A stretch of DNA of 64,000 bases from Anoplolepis gracilipes. Its lineage: Eukaryota > Arthropoda > Insecta > Hymenoptera > Formicidae. Positions within the stretch are counted from its first letter, which is position 1; each line of letters begins with the position of its first letter. This document shows, one piece after another, positions 1 to 14,153 of the stretch. A program made the translations under genes and the position numbers. The stretch is taken from assembly GCF_047496725.1 (NCBI RefSeq), contig NC_132986.1, forward strand, positions 1,822,001 through 1,886,000, read 5' to 3'. The notes under the pieces are model-generated. The model was not told the DNA's origin and made no database searches. It was given only the letters and a program-made list of their open reading frames with translations.

Positions 1-154
1 TTTATCTCTCTCTTTCTCTCTCGGAATTTTAATTGGGAAACGTGTTTTCTCCCAAAAGAAGCAAAGGCTGCATCAATGTTTCATTTATTTAGTCATTTAT
101 TTGTTCTTTTCTACATTATACTTACAAGATAGACGTTATGGAACATCGCTTTTG

Positions 155-236
155 ATTTTAAAGATTTTTTTGTTTATTTAGGATTGACTCTTTGAATTTT
201 AAAGAACTCGTTGTTTATTTAGGGTTGACTCTTTCT
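155..236. repeat. Two-copy tandem repeat, 41-bp unit
   Basis: Positions 155-195 and 196-236 are near-identical 41-base units. Both contain TTGTTTATTTAGG followed by TTGACTCTTT. The copies differ mainly in the stretch just after ATTTTAAAGA. Confidence 0.75.
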
Positions 237-502
237 TAACTACACAATATGAAAACATCAAAAATTGATATAAATATATGAGTTGTTTGAAAAATCTCTC
301 TCTCTCTCTCTCTCTTTCTTTGGTTGGATTATATTCTTTATGTTTTTAATTTATTATTACTCAAATACTTGAATAAAATTCTTTTTGCGTTTATTATTTA
401 ATTGCATGATTGATGATTTTATTTGTTTACCTATCGATGTAACAATCCGTTATTAATTTATAGACAGTCAATAATGATCGCGCTTTTAAGTCAAATGATG
501 AA

Positions 503-535
503 ATATGGAAAATTATGGAAATTAATTTTCCATAT
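503..535. repeat. Perfect 13-bp inverted repeat
   Basis: The arm ATATGGAAAATTA (503-515) is exactly mirrored at 523-535 with a 7-base loop. It is AT-rich and may be chance. No function is assigned. Confidence 0.6.
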
Positions 536-1033
536 GAACTACCCTTCCTCTGATATTCTTTATGGCGCGATAGCACGGCAGGCAAGTTGCTGTCGCTGAT
601 ATGTCTGCTATTTGCTTACCAAATATTGGAACGAATCGAACTTTTAACGAGAAGCGAGTGACGAAAGTGAATTGCGCTTTCGGTGATTGGTACTATCGAG
701 AAAAAATAAATATTGATCCTTCCGTCGGCGTATCCGTTGTGAAAATTAGAAATCGTCTAGGTGATGTCTATAATTTCGATCAATATATCGGAACACATGT
801 AAAAAAATTGCTATAAAAATATTGCTGGATAACTATAATTATGCGATACTGTCGCGAATAGTTAATTTTTTGATTAATTAAATCGTTTCTAGAAAAAATT
901 TTTATCCTGTGCAAAATTTATATTATCGATATTTTATTATCGAATTGAAATATATTTCTAAAACATGAGTATCACATCAAAATTTTTTTAAACATTAAGA
1001 GACGTACAATTAATATAAATTTGCGATATAAGT

Positions 1034-1078
<45 letters not shown>

Positions 1079-2167
1079 TTTTTCCCTTGTCGTATATGTT
1101 TTTATTACATATTTTTTCATTGCCTTTAATTTCTTATTATTTCGCTTTTGTGAGAATTGCTTAAAATATCCTTTTAACCGAGACACTTTGTCGAGATTGA
1201 AATAGATATTTTTTATTTGTCGTATGGCTCAATTAGTCGAAAACGAACGTGTCTCTGCGTACATATCCCGGAGAGCGCACGCATGCACGCATGCACGCAT
1301 ACGCCCCCCTCGTATTTTCTTTCTCGATTGTCCGTGAAGTGCTGCACCGACTAACTGCATCATGTGAAAGGCGACAGGCGGCAGGCAGGAAACGGCGCGT
1401 TTCTTTCTTCTGGAAATCGCGTCTTTCGGGACTCCCAAAGCGAGACTTAAAAATACTCCGTGTCCAAAAATAGTTTTACACCGAGAGCGACGCTCTCGAC
1501 AGTTTTCGATGACGACGCCGTGTGACGGTGGCAGGTCTCTTTCGACTCCCTCTTCCCCTCCCCCCCCTCCTCTCCCCCCAAGTCAAAAGATTAACCTCCT
1601 CTTTTTTTCGTCGTTTTTGCAGCATCTCCCTTTCGGAAACTCTCTAATCCTTTATTTCTTAAACCTTTCTCGCCGCGATCCGCAGGGAAACATATTTCAC
1701 ACAACTCAATATACATAAATACAAAAATCAATAAAATAATAAGTAAATAAGAATTTTATAAAATATTTTTATCACAATTTTTTATCAGAGAGTTTAGTAA
1801 AATAGAAATGTATAGAAAGTAAAATATAATTTTAAGGGAATGTTTAAATACTTAAATGTAGAAAAAAACCTTGATAAGTTTTGAAATAATTTTTTTATAG
1901 ACTTTTAGAATCGAAGTATATTCTTCAATATCTATTTGCCTATAAACGATTATTTTGTACATCTTTTCGGTTGTGGTATTTAATGTTACGCGAAAAATGA
2001 CAGTGATTACGAGGTGATTGACAAGTTTCGACAGTGACGAATATTTGTGATGATATGATCGCAACGAATGACTTTAAATAAAATAAACTTTAAATAAGTA
2101 AGTGCTCGCGACTACAGTTCTTTTAACGAGACTAACGATTCATCTAAAGTGAATTTATAAATTGTCA

Positions 2168-5100
2168 ATGATGCAACCCGTACAGACCGAAAACAACAAT
2201 TCTGCTCTAGACATGGAATCCCTCGAAGAGATGCTTCGTAAGGTAACGTAATAGTATATAATCTTTTTTTATAATAAGTTTCCAAAGTCAGCTTTGTTCC
2301 TTTGTAACTTTTATAAAATGCGAATCTGATTATAGAGATGCTAGATAAAACCCTTTGTAAAACATAAATTCTTGGTCATATTATTATTTTTAAATATAAG
2401 TTTATATTAATTATGTTTCTCTTAATCGAAATATTCCAATTTTGTCTAGATATAAATGACTTTTGATGTAAAGCTCAATTATAAACAAAATATTAAACGC
2501 GTTAAATTGAGCAAATTTTAAATAGGGTCTTGTAAAATTAGGATTAAGGAAGTTCGGAGTTAATTCGGAGACGGGTACAAGCTTATGCAAAATTGCTTCA
2601 TTGTATGTTTGTTGTCTGTTTAAACACAGCAGAATTTTCCCTCAAGAAGGGAGGAAATTTACGCAAAGCGTCGCGGATAAAAGATACATGGCTGGAAGAG
2701 AGAAGCAAGTTTTTAACTGCAACTTCCTGTAATGTATTCCGTCAGGCATCGTTGAATGGGCCACTTAGCGAGCGTCCACACGTGTGGATGTTGGTATATA
2801 CGCCTCTGATAGGGTTAAAACGAGCTCTCTGGTAGCGCTTTAATGGCCGCCTAAACGGAATCGTCCGGAAAAACGTTCGGAAAACCGTAAAGTAAATCAG
2901 TTTTTCTATTAGCGTTTCAATCAGTACATTTTCTCTTTTATTTTATGAAAAGAAAAAAAAATTTATTTACTATAATTAACACTATTTTTCACATTAAAAG
3001 TATTATTAACTAGGGAAAGAGATATTTGATAGCCTCTTCAAATGTATATTTAACAAAAATATTTTTTCTAAAACAAAAGTTTCGATTCTCTTCTTTTCTT
3101 TTACATCAATTCCTTTTAAGTTTGTCTGCTTCGAACAAAGGACACGAAAAGCCTCTTCCTCCGGAAACAAAAGCTACAATTGAAGCCACCTTGAGATTAC
3201 TGACGGAATTTTAATTGAATTAAATGTATTTCGCGATTTTAGTGAATAAAGAATCTCATTCATTTCGTTGCTCGAGATAAGTTTACTTGACGTTTATGAC
3301 ATTTCCATTAATTCCCTTCTTAGCATTTTCTCTTATTGTAATACAATGCTTGAGAGAAATTCTTCATCGCTTATATTACCGCTCTCTGCTGTCAGACGCA
3401 AGTGTCGTGAAACAAATGTCAAATGTAAACCTCGAGCATAAAGCTAGGTTTATATCGTCCATACTGCTGTCATGCACAAGCGTCACGAATAAATGTCAAA
3501 CAAAAAGCTACCAGAAAGAAAGTTAGATTTACATTTTACGGTCTGACATTTTTATCTGACATTTTTTCGCTCATCATCGTTATAATATTATACGACAGAA
3601 AATTGTCCCATTACGATTGACTCGAACGCTTTAAAGCTCGAGGGCGATTGCGCGAAATAAAATAAAAAAAACTAATAGGCATTAATTTCAAGCCATTTCG
3701 AACTACGTAAAGTTGTATATGCGCGTACGTGTCATAAATGCACGCGAATTTAAGCCTACGTGGCGTATCAGTCACCAAACCGGCGCGGCGCGGCGTCCAC
3801 TGGTGCAACCTTTTGCGAATTATAATGCAAAATGAATCCGCGATATAACCCTAGCGAAAGGGTTACAGAATAATAACTCGGGGCGTGCGTTTTCCGCTCG
3901 CGGGATGTATCTATAACTCGCGGACGGAATGCATAATCCAGTACGCATTTGCATAGCAGGATGCGCCGGTAAGCGTTGCGCGATAACGAAACTGAAGCTT
4001 AAATAACATTGGATATATATATATACATGTATCCGCATGTGTGGATGTATGTTTGCCAAACACACACGAGCCGAAAAATGGAGTAGTTAATTGTCCTTCC
4101 GTTACTGTGCAATTACGTTTGTCACACAGGATAATGCCGTTTATCGTGTCTGCTGTTACACTGCTGTAATTACTTCTATAATTAGTATTTCTTTGGTGAG
4201 AGTCTCGAACGACAAACACACCGCTCGCAGGGCGAAACTCAATTCTAATCTCATCCTAATTTTACGAGTGTAATCGATACGCTCGGCGGATTTGTACGAT
4301 AATCGGAAAGGGTTGGATTTGCCACGGTGTAATAATACGAGGCTTTCTGTGTCATGGCTCTTTCGAGCGAGAAATTCTCCGAATTAATCGCCGATTGAAT
4401 TAATTAGTATTACTTGTTTAATTTAATCGATTGGAACATGGCTTCTCCATTTGGTTACAAAGAGAGCTTGGATCGATACTCATTGTCATACGTATTTAGA
4501 ACTTTATCACTCTCGCGGCAAAATAGATTTTTTTCAACCTCATGCATTTACGGGGAAACGATTCTCGTATCTTTACAAGGGCGTGATCTCCGTGATCTCC
4601 GTGGTTTTCTGATTCATAACACGCAGCCAGGCATGAATTGTATTTTTTCGAGCGAGAAAGAAAGCTCTTGCGACCGTATCGGTGGCTAAGCGAGAAAATA
4701 TACAAAAGTGCTCTCAGTTTTATCCCCAAACAGACATTCGCGAGTTTCTGGACGCGAGGGCGTGGGACTGAACGATCGGGAGGGAAAGCTCTCAGAAAGC
4801 TTTTTCGGTTGCGGTTCTCTTGGTCTAAGCGGCTTTCCGCTCGCGGCAAGGAGATGCGTATTATCGACCTTCTTACCGCCCACCGCAGCTGGCCGAAAAA
4901 TATTAATTCCGGCCGTCAAACACACTCATATCAGAATAGGCGAGTCGATGGGGTGGATTTCTCGCGATACACCCTAAGGGAAATAAAAGAAAGTATCGAA
5001 TATATCTTTTTGTGATAATTAAACGCTGCGGGAAAGAGAGTATACTTTGTAACGAAAACAACTGTCACAGAAATTAAATTTTTATACATTATTTATTTTT

Positions 5101-5611
5101 ACCATCATATCATTATTTGAAAAAAAAAAAAAAAAATACTTATAAAATATTTTTCTCCAGAAAACCGATGAGAAAGAGCGCAGTAATTTTCATTATTTTT
5201 ATCATTTTTAAATAAACTGTTATCACGTAATGAAGAAAATGAGACAGAAATGAAGTAATTAAAATGCAAAAGATGAAATATAGAAATAAATGGAATAATA
5301 ATAAAATAAATTATTAATTAGTATTATGGATAACGAAAAAAAAAATAGCATTTTATTATATAATATAAAAATACTAGGTATTCATGCCAAATAGATACCG
5401 CTGTATTTTAGGATATATATTATATTAAGCAAACGAAACCTTAAATACTATACTAGCTCGGACAAACGAGAAGCGACGACTTTCTCGTCTCCGATGTAAC
5501 GATTGTCGGAAGTTTCTGTACCTTTCAGCGCGAACTTTTCCGCACTTCTCGCCAGTGATGTACAGCTAAAACGTCGACGGTCGACGATCTCGCGCTTCCG
5601 TGTGAGATGAT

Positions 5612-5656
<45 letters not shown>

Positions 5657-6476
5657 TTACGAGAAACGACCGCCACCCTTTCCCACCCTACGGCCCATGA
5701 AGCGTAAAAGGGCAATAAAACACACGGGACGCATCTGGGTTACGAGCTTTACAAGGCACTAGCTTCTTTCTTTATCTCGTACCGGGGCCATCGCTTCGGC
5801 CCTAAGCGATTTCTCGAACGCGTCTCCTCTCCCCGCGCTTCGTTTCCTTGTAACCTTCGTGTGTGTTTGCTTGTCGCTACCACATTCAGGGTCGGATTTT
5901 CGGTATAACCTTTCTATTCTGAAATGTAAAATACACGTGACGTATATGAAGGATATAATCCTGATTCAGCGACATATAATTTTGACTGCAATTTTTTTCG
6001 TTTGACACAATTTTCTGTTCTATTTTCCAAAAAAATTTGTTCTCCTTTTTTGGGGGGGATTTTTGTTTTTTTTTAAATTAAATGTAATAAAAAAATAAAT
6101 TATAACGTACATGTAATTTTAAAATTATTTTTTATATCAAATTTTAGTCTTTATTCTTTCGTTGCTTTTTAAGCTCGAAAAATTTCATAGATTACAAGTA
6201 CCTTACGATGCATAACAAAAAAAAAAATCCCGACCCTGATAGTTCTTTTTGATCGTTCACCGTTTTGTCAGGACGCTTCTCGTTTATTCTCTCCGATCTT
6301 CAAACTCCTTTTCTTCTCCTCTTTTCTCATCAATTGCGAGAGAAAACGGTCGTTGTACGGTGCGATTTAGATGCCCGTTACAGTACACATCAAAATAAGT
6401 CCCGAACCACTCGCGTCTCCACTAAGTCAGTAGTTTCCTAGCTTTTTACGACTGCGTACTTTCCAACTTGTAAACA

Positions 6477-6509
<33 letters not shown>

Positions 6510-8987
6510 ACCGTCAAATGTAATCATTTTAATTTTGTTTGATATCAGAACGATTTTGAAATCGTTTAACATCGAAAAAAAATAATATACGCTGTTTAAA
6601 GACTGAAGCAAAGAGATGAATAAATTCTTTGTGAATTTAGATGGTAATGCGTGAAAGCATTCGTCATGTCATTGGCCGCGAAAAATCGCGTGAGGCTTTT
6701 AAACCTCATTAAATTACACTACTCTGATAAACCGAGTTAAACCGATATCATTGCGATGTAGGCAGCGTCCAGTGGCAAAAATAGAGTCGTGTAAACAGGC
6801 TATATAAAGCGGCTAAAATCACTGCGCTAACGATGATTCAGACGACGACGACGACGACGACGACAACGACGACGACGACGACGATGCCATCCTGTGTACC
6901 GGCCAGTCCGCCGACACTTCTATCGGTCGTCTCGCGAATAAATGCCGCAGTTACACGGATTGCAATGGGAATTGGGCATCTCGAAACGGGATGCACCAAC
7001 GGGTGCAATAACGATAACAGCGATCGTGCTAATGTTCGCGACAACGTTACGTGACGATGACAGGCGGCGGCGTGTTACGACCTCGATAATAAAGAGATAC
7101 GAGAATTAGTTTGGCCAAACGGTCAAGTGATATCTCCTTCGTCCTTTTAAACATTCGGAGTATTTTACTAATCGAGAACATGAACTCGTTTGCTAACATT
7201 AGATTGTCACGCTCGAACCAGATCTGGTTCTGCTATATGTCGTATATTTAAATATTTTATTAAAAATATGTATATATTAAATATTTTACTAAAAAAATAT
7301 ATTAAATTGAAAATTTATTATATTTGTAGTATAAAAGTTAAATTAATTAAACTTATTAAGTTTTTTAAATGAAATTTTATCAATATTTGAAGGTTTTTTT
7401 TACTCATTTTAAATGATAGAAAGTAATAAAATTATATTTTATTTTACCTTTTATTTTCGATGGCAGCTATAAAATTATGGATTCAAGAACGACGCTTGTA
7501 TATTATAATCATTCGCCATGTTTATTAATAATGCTAACGGAGGACTATATAAGGGTTAACACGGCGAGATGTAGACCAATGCGATGAATCTCGATTTTAT
7601 CACGCATCGATGTAACTCTCCTCCTTCGTTCATGACCCTCTTGTGGTGAAACCGTACATTTCGTACCTCTTTTCTAGGGGTTGACATAGTTTAATATACA
7701 AGACACAGGAGAGCAAGATCCGGCTTTTCAACCCTCGGATTTCGTTATAAATAAGGGTCTGTGTTCGGTCTGTGTGGTACCGTGGAAGAGGTGCTAACGA
7801 TCCTCGTCGAGCTAATTCTATTACGGCCATTACTCTTCTATCATGTCGAAAACAAGTCGATTGTTTGATACAGCACAATCTTTTTTTGTAACAAGAGAAT
7901 GAATTGGATCAATTGTCGCAAGAAAAGTAATAATCCTGTTTGTTTGTTAGAAACAACGATTAAGCAAATATTCCTAATAATTGATTAATGTTTTATTATA
8001 CTTAAAATCTTTTTATTTTACTTAACAGAATAATTTGATATATTATAATTGAGTATTTTTAATTATAATTTTTTTAGTAATATATAATTAATATAATGAA
8101 ATTGATTATTTTTAATGGAAAGTTTATAAGCAATATACGGATTGTAAAATAAAAAATTAGTCAAATTAATTTTTCGAGTTTTGTTGTTAAATATAACAAT
8201 TTATATATTTTAGTACTAAAAAAATTCTCTTCTTTGTAGTTCTCAATATTACTTTGTTTTTTAAGAACTTATATATTAGAATTAAAACAAACAGAAAGTA
8301 ATTATCAAACGATCGCAAAAGTAATTTCCGGATTTGAAGATTAAACGTTTGTATCTTTGCAAAATACACCCTGATGATTCTTATCATTTCTAATTTACCT
8401 ACTTCCGGGAGGGCTATTTTCTCGACCGTATTTAATAACAAAAAAGAAAAAACCAGAAGCGTGTCAGGAGAAAAGAGGAGAGTACGTGAATCACACGAAA
8501 CCGGAAGTAATTTTCGCGTTTTGTGTTTTTCTTCTACTTTTCCTCTGGAAAAGAAACTACTACCCGGATTGCCGTTCCTTTTCCCGGCCCACCGCACCCC
8601 ACCTCATCCCGTCCCATCCCTTTTCTCTCCTCTGTACTTTTCGTGATTCCCTCCGCCGCACGCGACAGGCATCGGGCTATAAATTTTCCGCGCACAAAGC
8701 GAACGAAATTCAAGAAAGTACCAGCCTCTATGTTTGGCGTCACGCGAGCCACCGATAACATTAACGAGCCAATCCTCGCGACGATGTCCCGGACGCGCTC
8801 GCGCGGCCGCTTAGAATTTTCCAAAGGGCCAAAACCCGTAAAAGGGTGCGTTATCGTGTGCCGCGACTTTCACGACCTTCGTGCTTTATGCACGGACCTC
8901 GACAAATTATGAGAAACCCCGACGACCACACAGAAAAAAAAAGTACTCACCACCGCGGTCGTTTCCTTTCTACCCTTTTTAAAGAGA

Positions 8988-9023
<36 letters not shown>

Positions 9024-12000
9024 GAATGCTGGAAACATTCTTCGTGCGGTTTAATGTAGTCGGTTTTATCATAAAACAAATAGATTTTTCTTTTTAACAT
9101 ACTAGGAAAGTCGCGGATGTTTTATTATTTGATGTAAATATGTTAGAATTTTAAGTTATAAGTCATTTTAATTAAAAGATTGTGAGAGATGGAATAAATA
9201 ATATATAGAATAATATAAGATATAGATACATATATGTATATATTATATATATATAGAACACATGTGCTGCCTGAAATTTCGTAGATTAGATCGGTCGGAT
9301 ACCTTCCGGGTGTCATCTCGACGTCGCAAAAAGCGAAATTTACGCACTGACGACAGTTTGAGAGATCCCAGCAGCGCATTCCTCCCTTGCGCCTAATGTA
9401 CCAGTCGTCCACCCATCGCCCTACGTCTCGCGGATTTCCCTTTCTGGCAGCGACGTGTCGTGAGAGTAACGTGCCGAGAAACTGCGCGCATTTTCCCCTC
9501 CGCATTAGGAGAGGAACGTTTCTAGGTTTCTCTTTAGTCTCTCTCTCTCTCTCTCTGCCATTCACCCTTTCATCTCTCGCGGCCCTTTGCCTTTTTCTTT
9601 CCTCTCCGACGCCAGATGCTGCTAACTGCGCCCTCCTTGATGAGATCCTGGTTCCCTCCACTCCTCGCCTCGCAAGCGCTGCAACTTGCGCTTCCTCCTC
9701 CCTCTGCTACCAATCCATCTTCCTCGAAAAAGACGAGATTCGCGCTACACGGGGTCGCTTTATCCGCCTGAGCGAGGAGAAACACGAATTCTTTATATTC
9801 GCTGGCTGCTCTTATTATTGCGGCGGAATCGAGTTGATTACTCGCTGCTCGACGGACAAAATATCGCGTAAAAACTGAAAGATTGTATCTGAGACGAGAA
9901 AATATGCAAAATTATGAAAAATTCCACGGGGTCGTTTTGAGACAGGTGTATTTTCCTGATAACGTGATGATGTGATAAAGACAATTTCGATACCATTTCA
10001 GCATTCGTCTAAGAATATTTACAAATTTCTATTCTTTAATTATTAATGACAATCATCAAGATAAAACAAATAACTTTAAAAATTACGAAACAATGTAAAC
10101 TAAAATTAAAGTTTCTAAACGGAACATTAATCAGGAAATCTGTCATTAAAAAAATAGCAGGACATGAAAGTGTAAGTTTTAGATCAGATTTTCGCGTAAA
10201 ATAGTCATGTTGGGTACACGCGCTATCAATTTCATTGTCAGCTGGATCCATGTGGTCCTCGAGTCCGCCATCATATCTATTAAACTGTCATAGCGTCTCT
10301 ATGGACTTAACCAAGTTTGATGAAACTTTCTCTTATGAAATTAAACAATATTGAACTACTTATACATCTGTTGAACTTTCTGAGACTTGAGACATCTTAG
10401 TTCAAGAACAAGTTATTAACACATTGAAGGTCTTTATCAGTTGTCCTCGATAACTGTTAGAAATGTAAAGAGATGCATGCGAATAATTCTCTCACATTTT
10501 GTACACATAAGTGATTTTTATTACCGCTTGTGATAAATTCTATTAAAATGTTGAAAGTATTGATATAAAGAAGAGAAAGGCACATATGTATGTCTTACAA
10601 TTATTGTAATGTACGATTTAAAATAAGTAACGAGTAAAATCGAGAAGAATTAAATATGGTTAAAAGCTGAGGCGATTATTCAAAATGCCATTCATCTTGG
10701 ATAAAGTGCTATTAATGATGCATCACTAACATGATGCCGCTTTTTGTTTCAGCTCTCGGAACTCGAACAGCGGGTACTGGAAGCAGAGGGCAGGGCGGAT
10801 GAAGCTGAAGATAAGGTAAGCAAAAATTGTACTGATATTTCTATAGATTGAAAAAATATATATATAAAGTATAATATATTAATTCCCCCAAAAAGTATAT
10901 GATATAACTCCGAGGTTTACTTTATTAAATTTAACATCTGGATTTCTATTTCTTATTTAAATTCTGTATTAAATTAATGAAATGTAGAAGTATGCGCAAC
11001 ACACGCACATATTGCATATACTTTTTCTTGTGCAAGATAATCTTTACCCCATCAAAGTGAAGTTAATTGTGCGTGACAGATTGCGTGGTGTATCCTGTAT
11101 AAATTCCATTTTACCAGCCCTCGTGTTCTTTACTTAGGGTTGTTTACCCCTGTTCTATACCGTATACTGGCACGGTGTTCTTTTACCGACGACAAGTCGA
11201 TCTGTTTCTACGACCCTGTATGTTTCTTACCCTCGTATCATCTAGCTTTACCGACAGAAAGCCACCAAAATACCCCTCCGTGCACCCTACAAATCCCGAT
11301 TTATCAGCCGGAGGCAATGCGAGTTGCGAAATTTTTACAATTTTACTGACAATATATCTGTATAACGATGATGTGAAAATGTATATTGCCAGATTTAAAA
11401 AAAAATAATATTATATAATACTATATCTCATAAATTAATATAAAAAGATTATAATAATCACTCTTTTATATTCCGTATATAGTTTCATGATAAAAAAATC
11501 AGTGATTAATATAAATTGCATTTAAAAACTTATGTAGAAAATTATAGAAAAATGTGTAAAATTTGGACGTATTTCACATAAAAAACAAGGAAGATTGAGA
11601 AAAATAAAGTTATCTCTGGATAACGTGGTCACGTGTGATAAGAAAAAAAAATGTGTAAAATCTATTACATGAATGTCAGCTGAAAATCAAGATCTATAAT
11701 CTTTTTTACTTATTTTCGATTATTTTAAGACAAACAATTATAAGAGAAAATTATCTCACATTTTTTAAATAGATTTAAAAGATTTATCCTCTTTTTTTTC
11801 TATTACATTATCAATATCAACAAGCCTTGAATTATTCTCATTCTCGGTGTTTCAATGTTTTTTAACTTTTCAATGAATTGATCTTTTTATGTCTTGTCGA
11901 AATTTATTTGAAATATATTTAATTTATAGATAAAAAATATTTATTATAATCATATAAGTTTCGAAATAATTGCTTTTTTGTGCTGACAGTTTTTGTTCTT

Positions 12001-12683
12001 TATCATGTAATTATGAGTCACATCAAATTGGTATTAATCTTGAGCTACGCATCAATGAATTTGTTTCTATTCAATCAATCTTACACGAGTATAACTTGAA
12101 AGTTTTCAATATTAAATTTTTGTGGATGTTTGCAATTTTAAAATTCAAAACTTTTGTTCTTAATTAATTGCAAAATTAGTATTTCGCGAATACCAGAAAG
12201 ACTGTGACCTATTAAATTTATACAAAAATTTCATATTGTGCGAAATAGAACGTAACACAAACAAAATAACAAGCAGCGAAAAATAATAAATCGAAAAAAA
12301 TTAAAACTGTTTCTAAATAAAGTTACATGTTTTTAGTGTTTTAAAAATTATATTAAAATGACTAATTTCGATTGAAGGAAATTATTTCTCGAAACTGTAT
12401 GCGCGCGCGTAATTACATTTCTAACTTTAATTGGCAAACAGAACGGATTCTGTTACGGCAACCCAATAAAATTGACCTTCTTCCCCTATTCTGTTAATTA
12501 AAATCCATAAAAAATGGGTAAACGAGGTAGCTTTGTTACCGGTATCGCCTCGGGAAGGGCGAGATATCGATTTACTGCAGATGCGTCGGTGTCTGTCGGT
12601 ATGCGTCGGTATTTCAAAGAGAGAAGGAAAGAGAGAAAGGGTGAAAGTGCGAAAGAGAGGACGAGTGAGAGGGGAAAAAGAGA

Positions 12684-12722
<39 letters not shown>

Positions 12723-14122
12723 AGATAGACTGATAAGGGAGAGTAGCAAGATGGCCGTGCGACCGGCCGGCCAAGTCGTCGTTTTGTTATGACCCCGAAA
12801 TTGACACTCGCGAAGCCACGTGCATCCGCGACGGTGAATCGCCCGGATATCGTCACCCCTGTGACAATCGGCTCCTCGGTCTGTCAAAAACGAATCATCG
12901 TCCATTTGTTGAACGACCGCGCCGGATCCGTCGTGTGTCCGTCCACGTCTGTCGAAGGTCGAGGTCGTCGTACTCGGGTTCTTGTTCCCGTGCGCGAGGA
13001 ACTATGGCTCACAGCAGGTGACATCAATGAAAGGTAATTAATGCGATTGCGATGGAACCGAGATAATTTCGACAACTCGAATTTCCGTCGAATTTTGTAA
13101 CACGCGCGAAAGTGATCTTCGTATATTTATCCAGGACACCAATGAAATTGCGACGGCCGAAGTGAATCCAATTAGGTACCCACAATGTCGAAAATAAAAT
13201 CGATTATAATTTTAGCAGGGGTTAAAACTGATTTAATTACAAGGATATTAGATTTCGTGAAAATTGAACTGATGATATCGATACAATAAACCAATACAAT
13301 TTCGTTAAATTTAAATTTTCATAGCATGTAAAATTTCACGAAAATAATCCCCGTGTTTATTAACGGCAATAAAAATACGAAGATTGACGTGTAACGTGTA
13401 CATTTTTCTATTCAATCGAAATTAATAAAAATTACAGTAGAAGTTGAGATTGATACGCTTTTAATGATTTATTATGACAAGAGATTTTGGTGTGATGCGG
13501 ATGCACACGAAAATATTTTCCGCGTTTATTTACGATAACCTGCGTACTATATTCTATATTTACATCATCTAAATTAATTATTCTGCGAAGAATGCGACTT
13601 TACAATCGCGTTCTTTAAAATATATACGCTTTCGAACATTAGCATCCAGAAATATATTGTAGTAATATTAACACGAAAAAGAAACGACAAGTCTTATCAC
13701 GCTGTATCATGGGTTACAACGAGCGGCGCTTGAACGAGATATATTGGTTGTGGCTTAATGAGTCGCGTCTCGTGTAGAATTGGCTTACGGCCAGTATATG
13801 AGTAATCCTCACTTCCCGCCGACGTGCATTAAATAAAACGAGGATGCAGTCTTCGTCTCTTCGCAACCTGCGTGTCTTTCAGAGTCTCTACTCTATCTTG
13901 CGAATCGTTGAGTTGGTCTATCATATTCGTCAAATAAATAAAGGTTAAGACAAAGAATTTTCTCATCTTAAAATAATACAAACTTGTTATCCAAAATATA
14001 GTCATTTTCATATCAATACATTTTTTTACACCGTGAAAAAGTACATTAAATTTATATACTGCAACCCGCTAGTATGCATTAAATTTATATACTGGAATAA
14101 AATTGTGAAAAAAATGCATATA

Positions 14123-14153
<31 letters not shown>

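Larger units (their letters stand above)
1..2167. other. Gene-free 5' flank of the MAX-1/PLEKHH gene
   Basis: No supported coding region lies here. The sequence is AT-rich with a CT run (295-315), a TA run (about 1041-1070) followed by poly-T, and a more GC-rich patch at 1250-1690. Open frames at 601-816, 1229-1473 and 1509-1718 have no recognisable domain and no matching splice structure. The last 100 bases before position 2168 probably hold the 5' untranslated leader. A stop codon at 2150-2152 is in frame with the ATG at 2168 and closes the reading frame upstream. Confidence 0.6.
2243..10752 (+). other. Intron 1 of the MAX-1/PLEKHH gene (8.5 kb)
   Basis: It runs from donor gtaacg at 2243 to acceptor ttgtttcag at 10752. 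No exon or separate gene is supported inside. It holds many simple repeats: TG at about 5613-5653, poly-T at 6478-6505 and 8992-9018, ACG triplets at 6841-6883, and CT at 9539-9556. CpG-rich patches lie at about 3600-4100, 4700-4980, 5440-5880 and 8460-9870. Long open frames there, such as 9387-9878 and 9143-9661, overlap on both strands and look like composition artefacts. The CpG-rich patches could be enhancers or alternative promoters. Confidence 0.7.

Noticed and set aside
601..816. 71-codon open frame on the plus strand
   Set aside because: No domain, no recognisable homologue, no splice or promoter signals, and its length is ordinary for chance frames here.
7545..7565. AAGGGTTAA, resembling the right end of a piggyBac-like element
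   Set aside because: It lacks the CAAAGGG core and no matching opposite end was found nearby.
9143..9878. Overlapping open frames of 163-172 codons on both strands
   Set aside because: They fall in a CpG-rich, CT-repeat patch of an intron, both strands are open at once, and the products are low-complexity Ser/Leu or Arg-rich.
12427..12905. Ser-Leu and Arg-Glu repeat open frames
   Set aside because: Created by the GA/CT microsatellite at 12687-12720.
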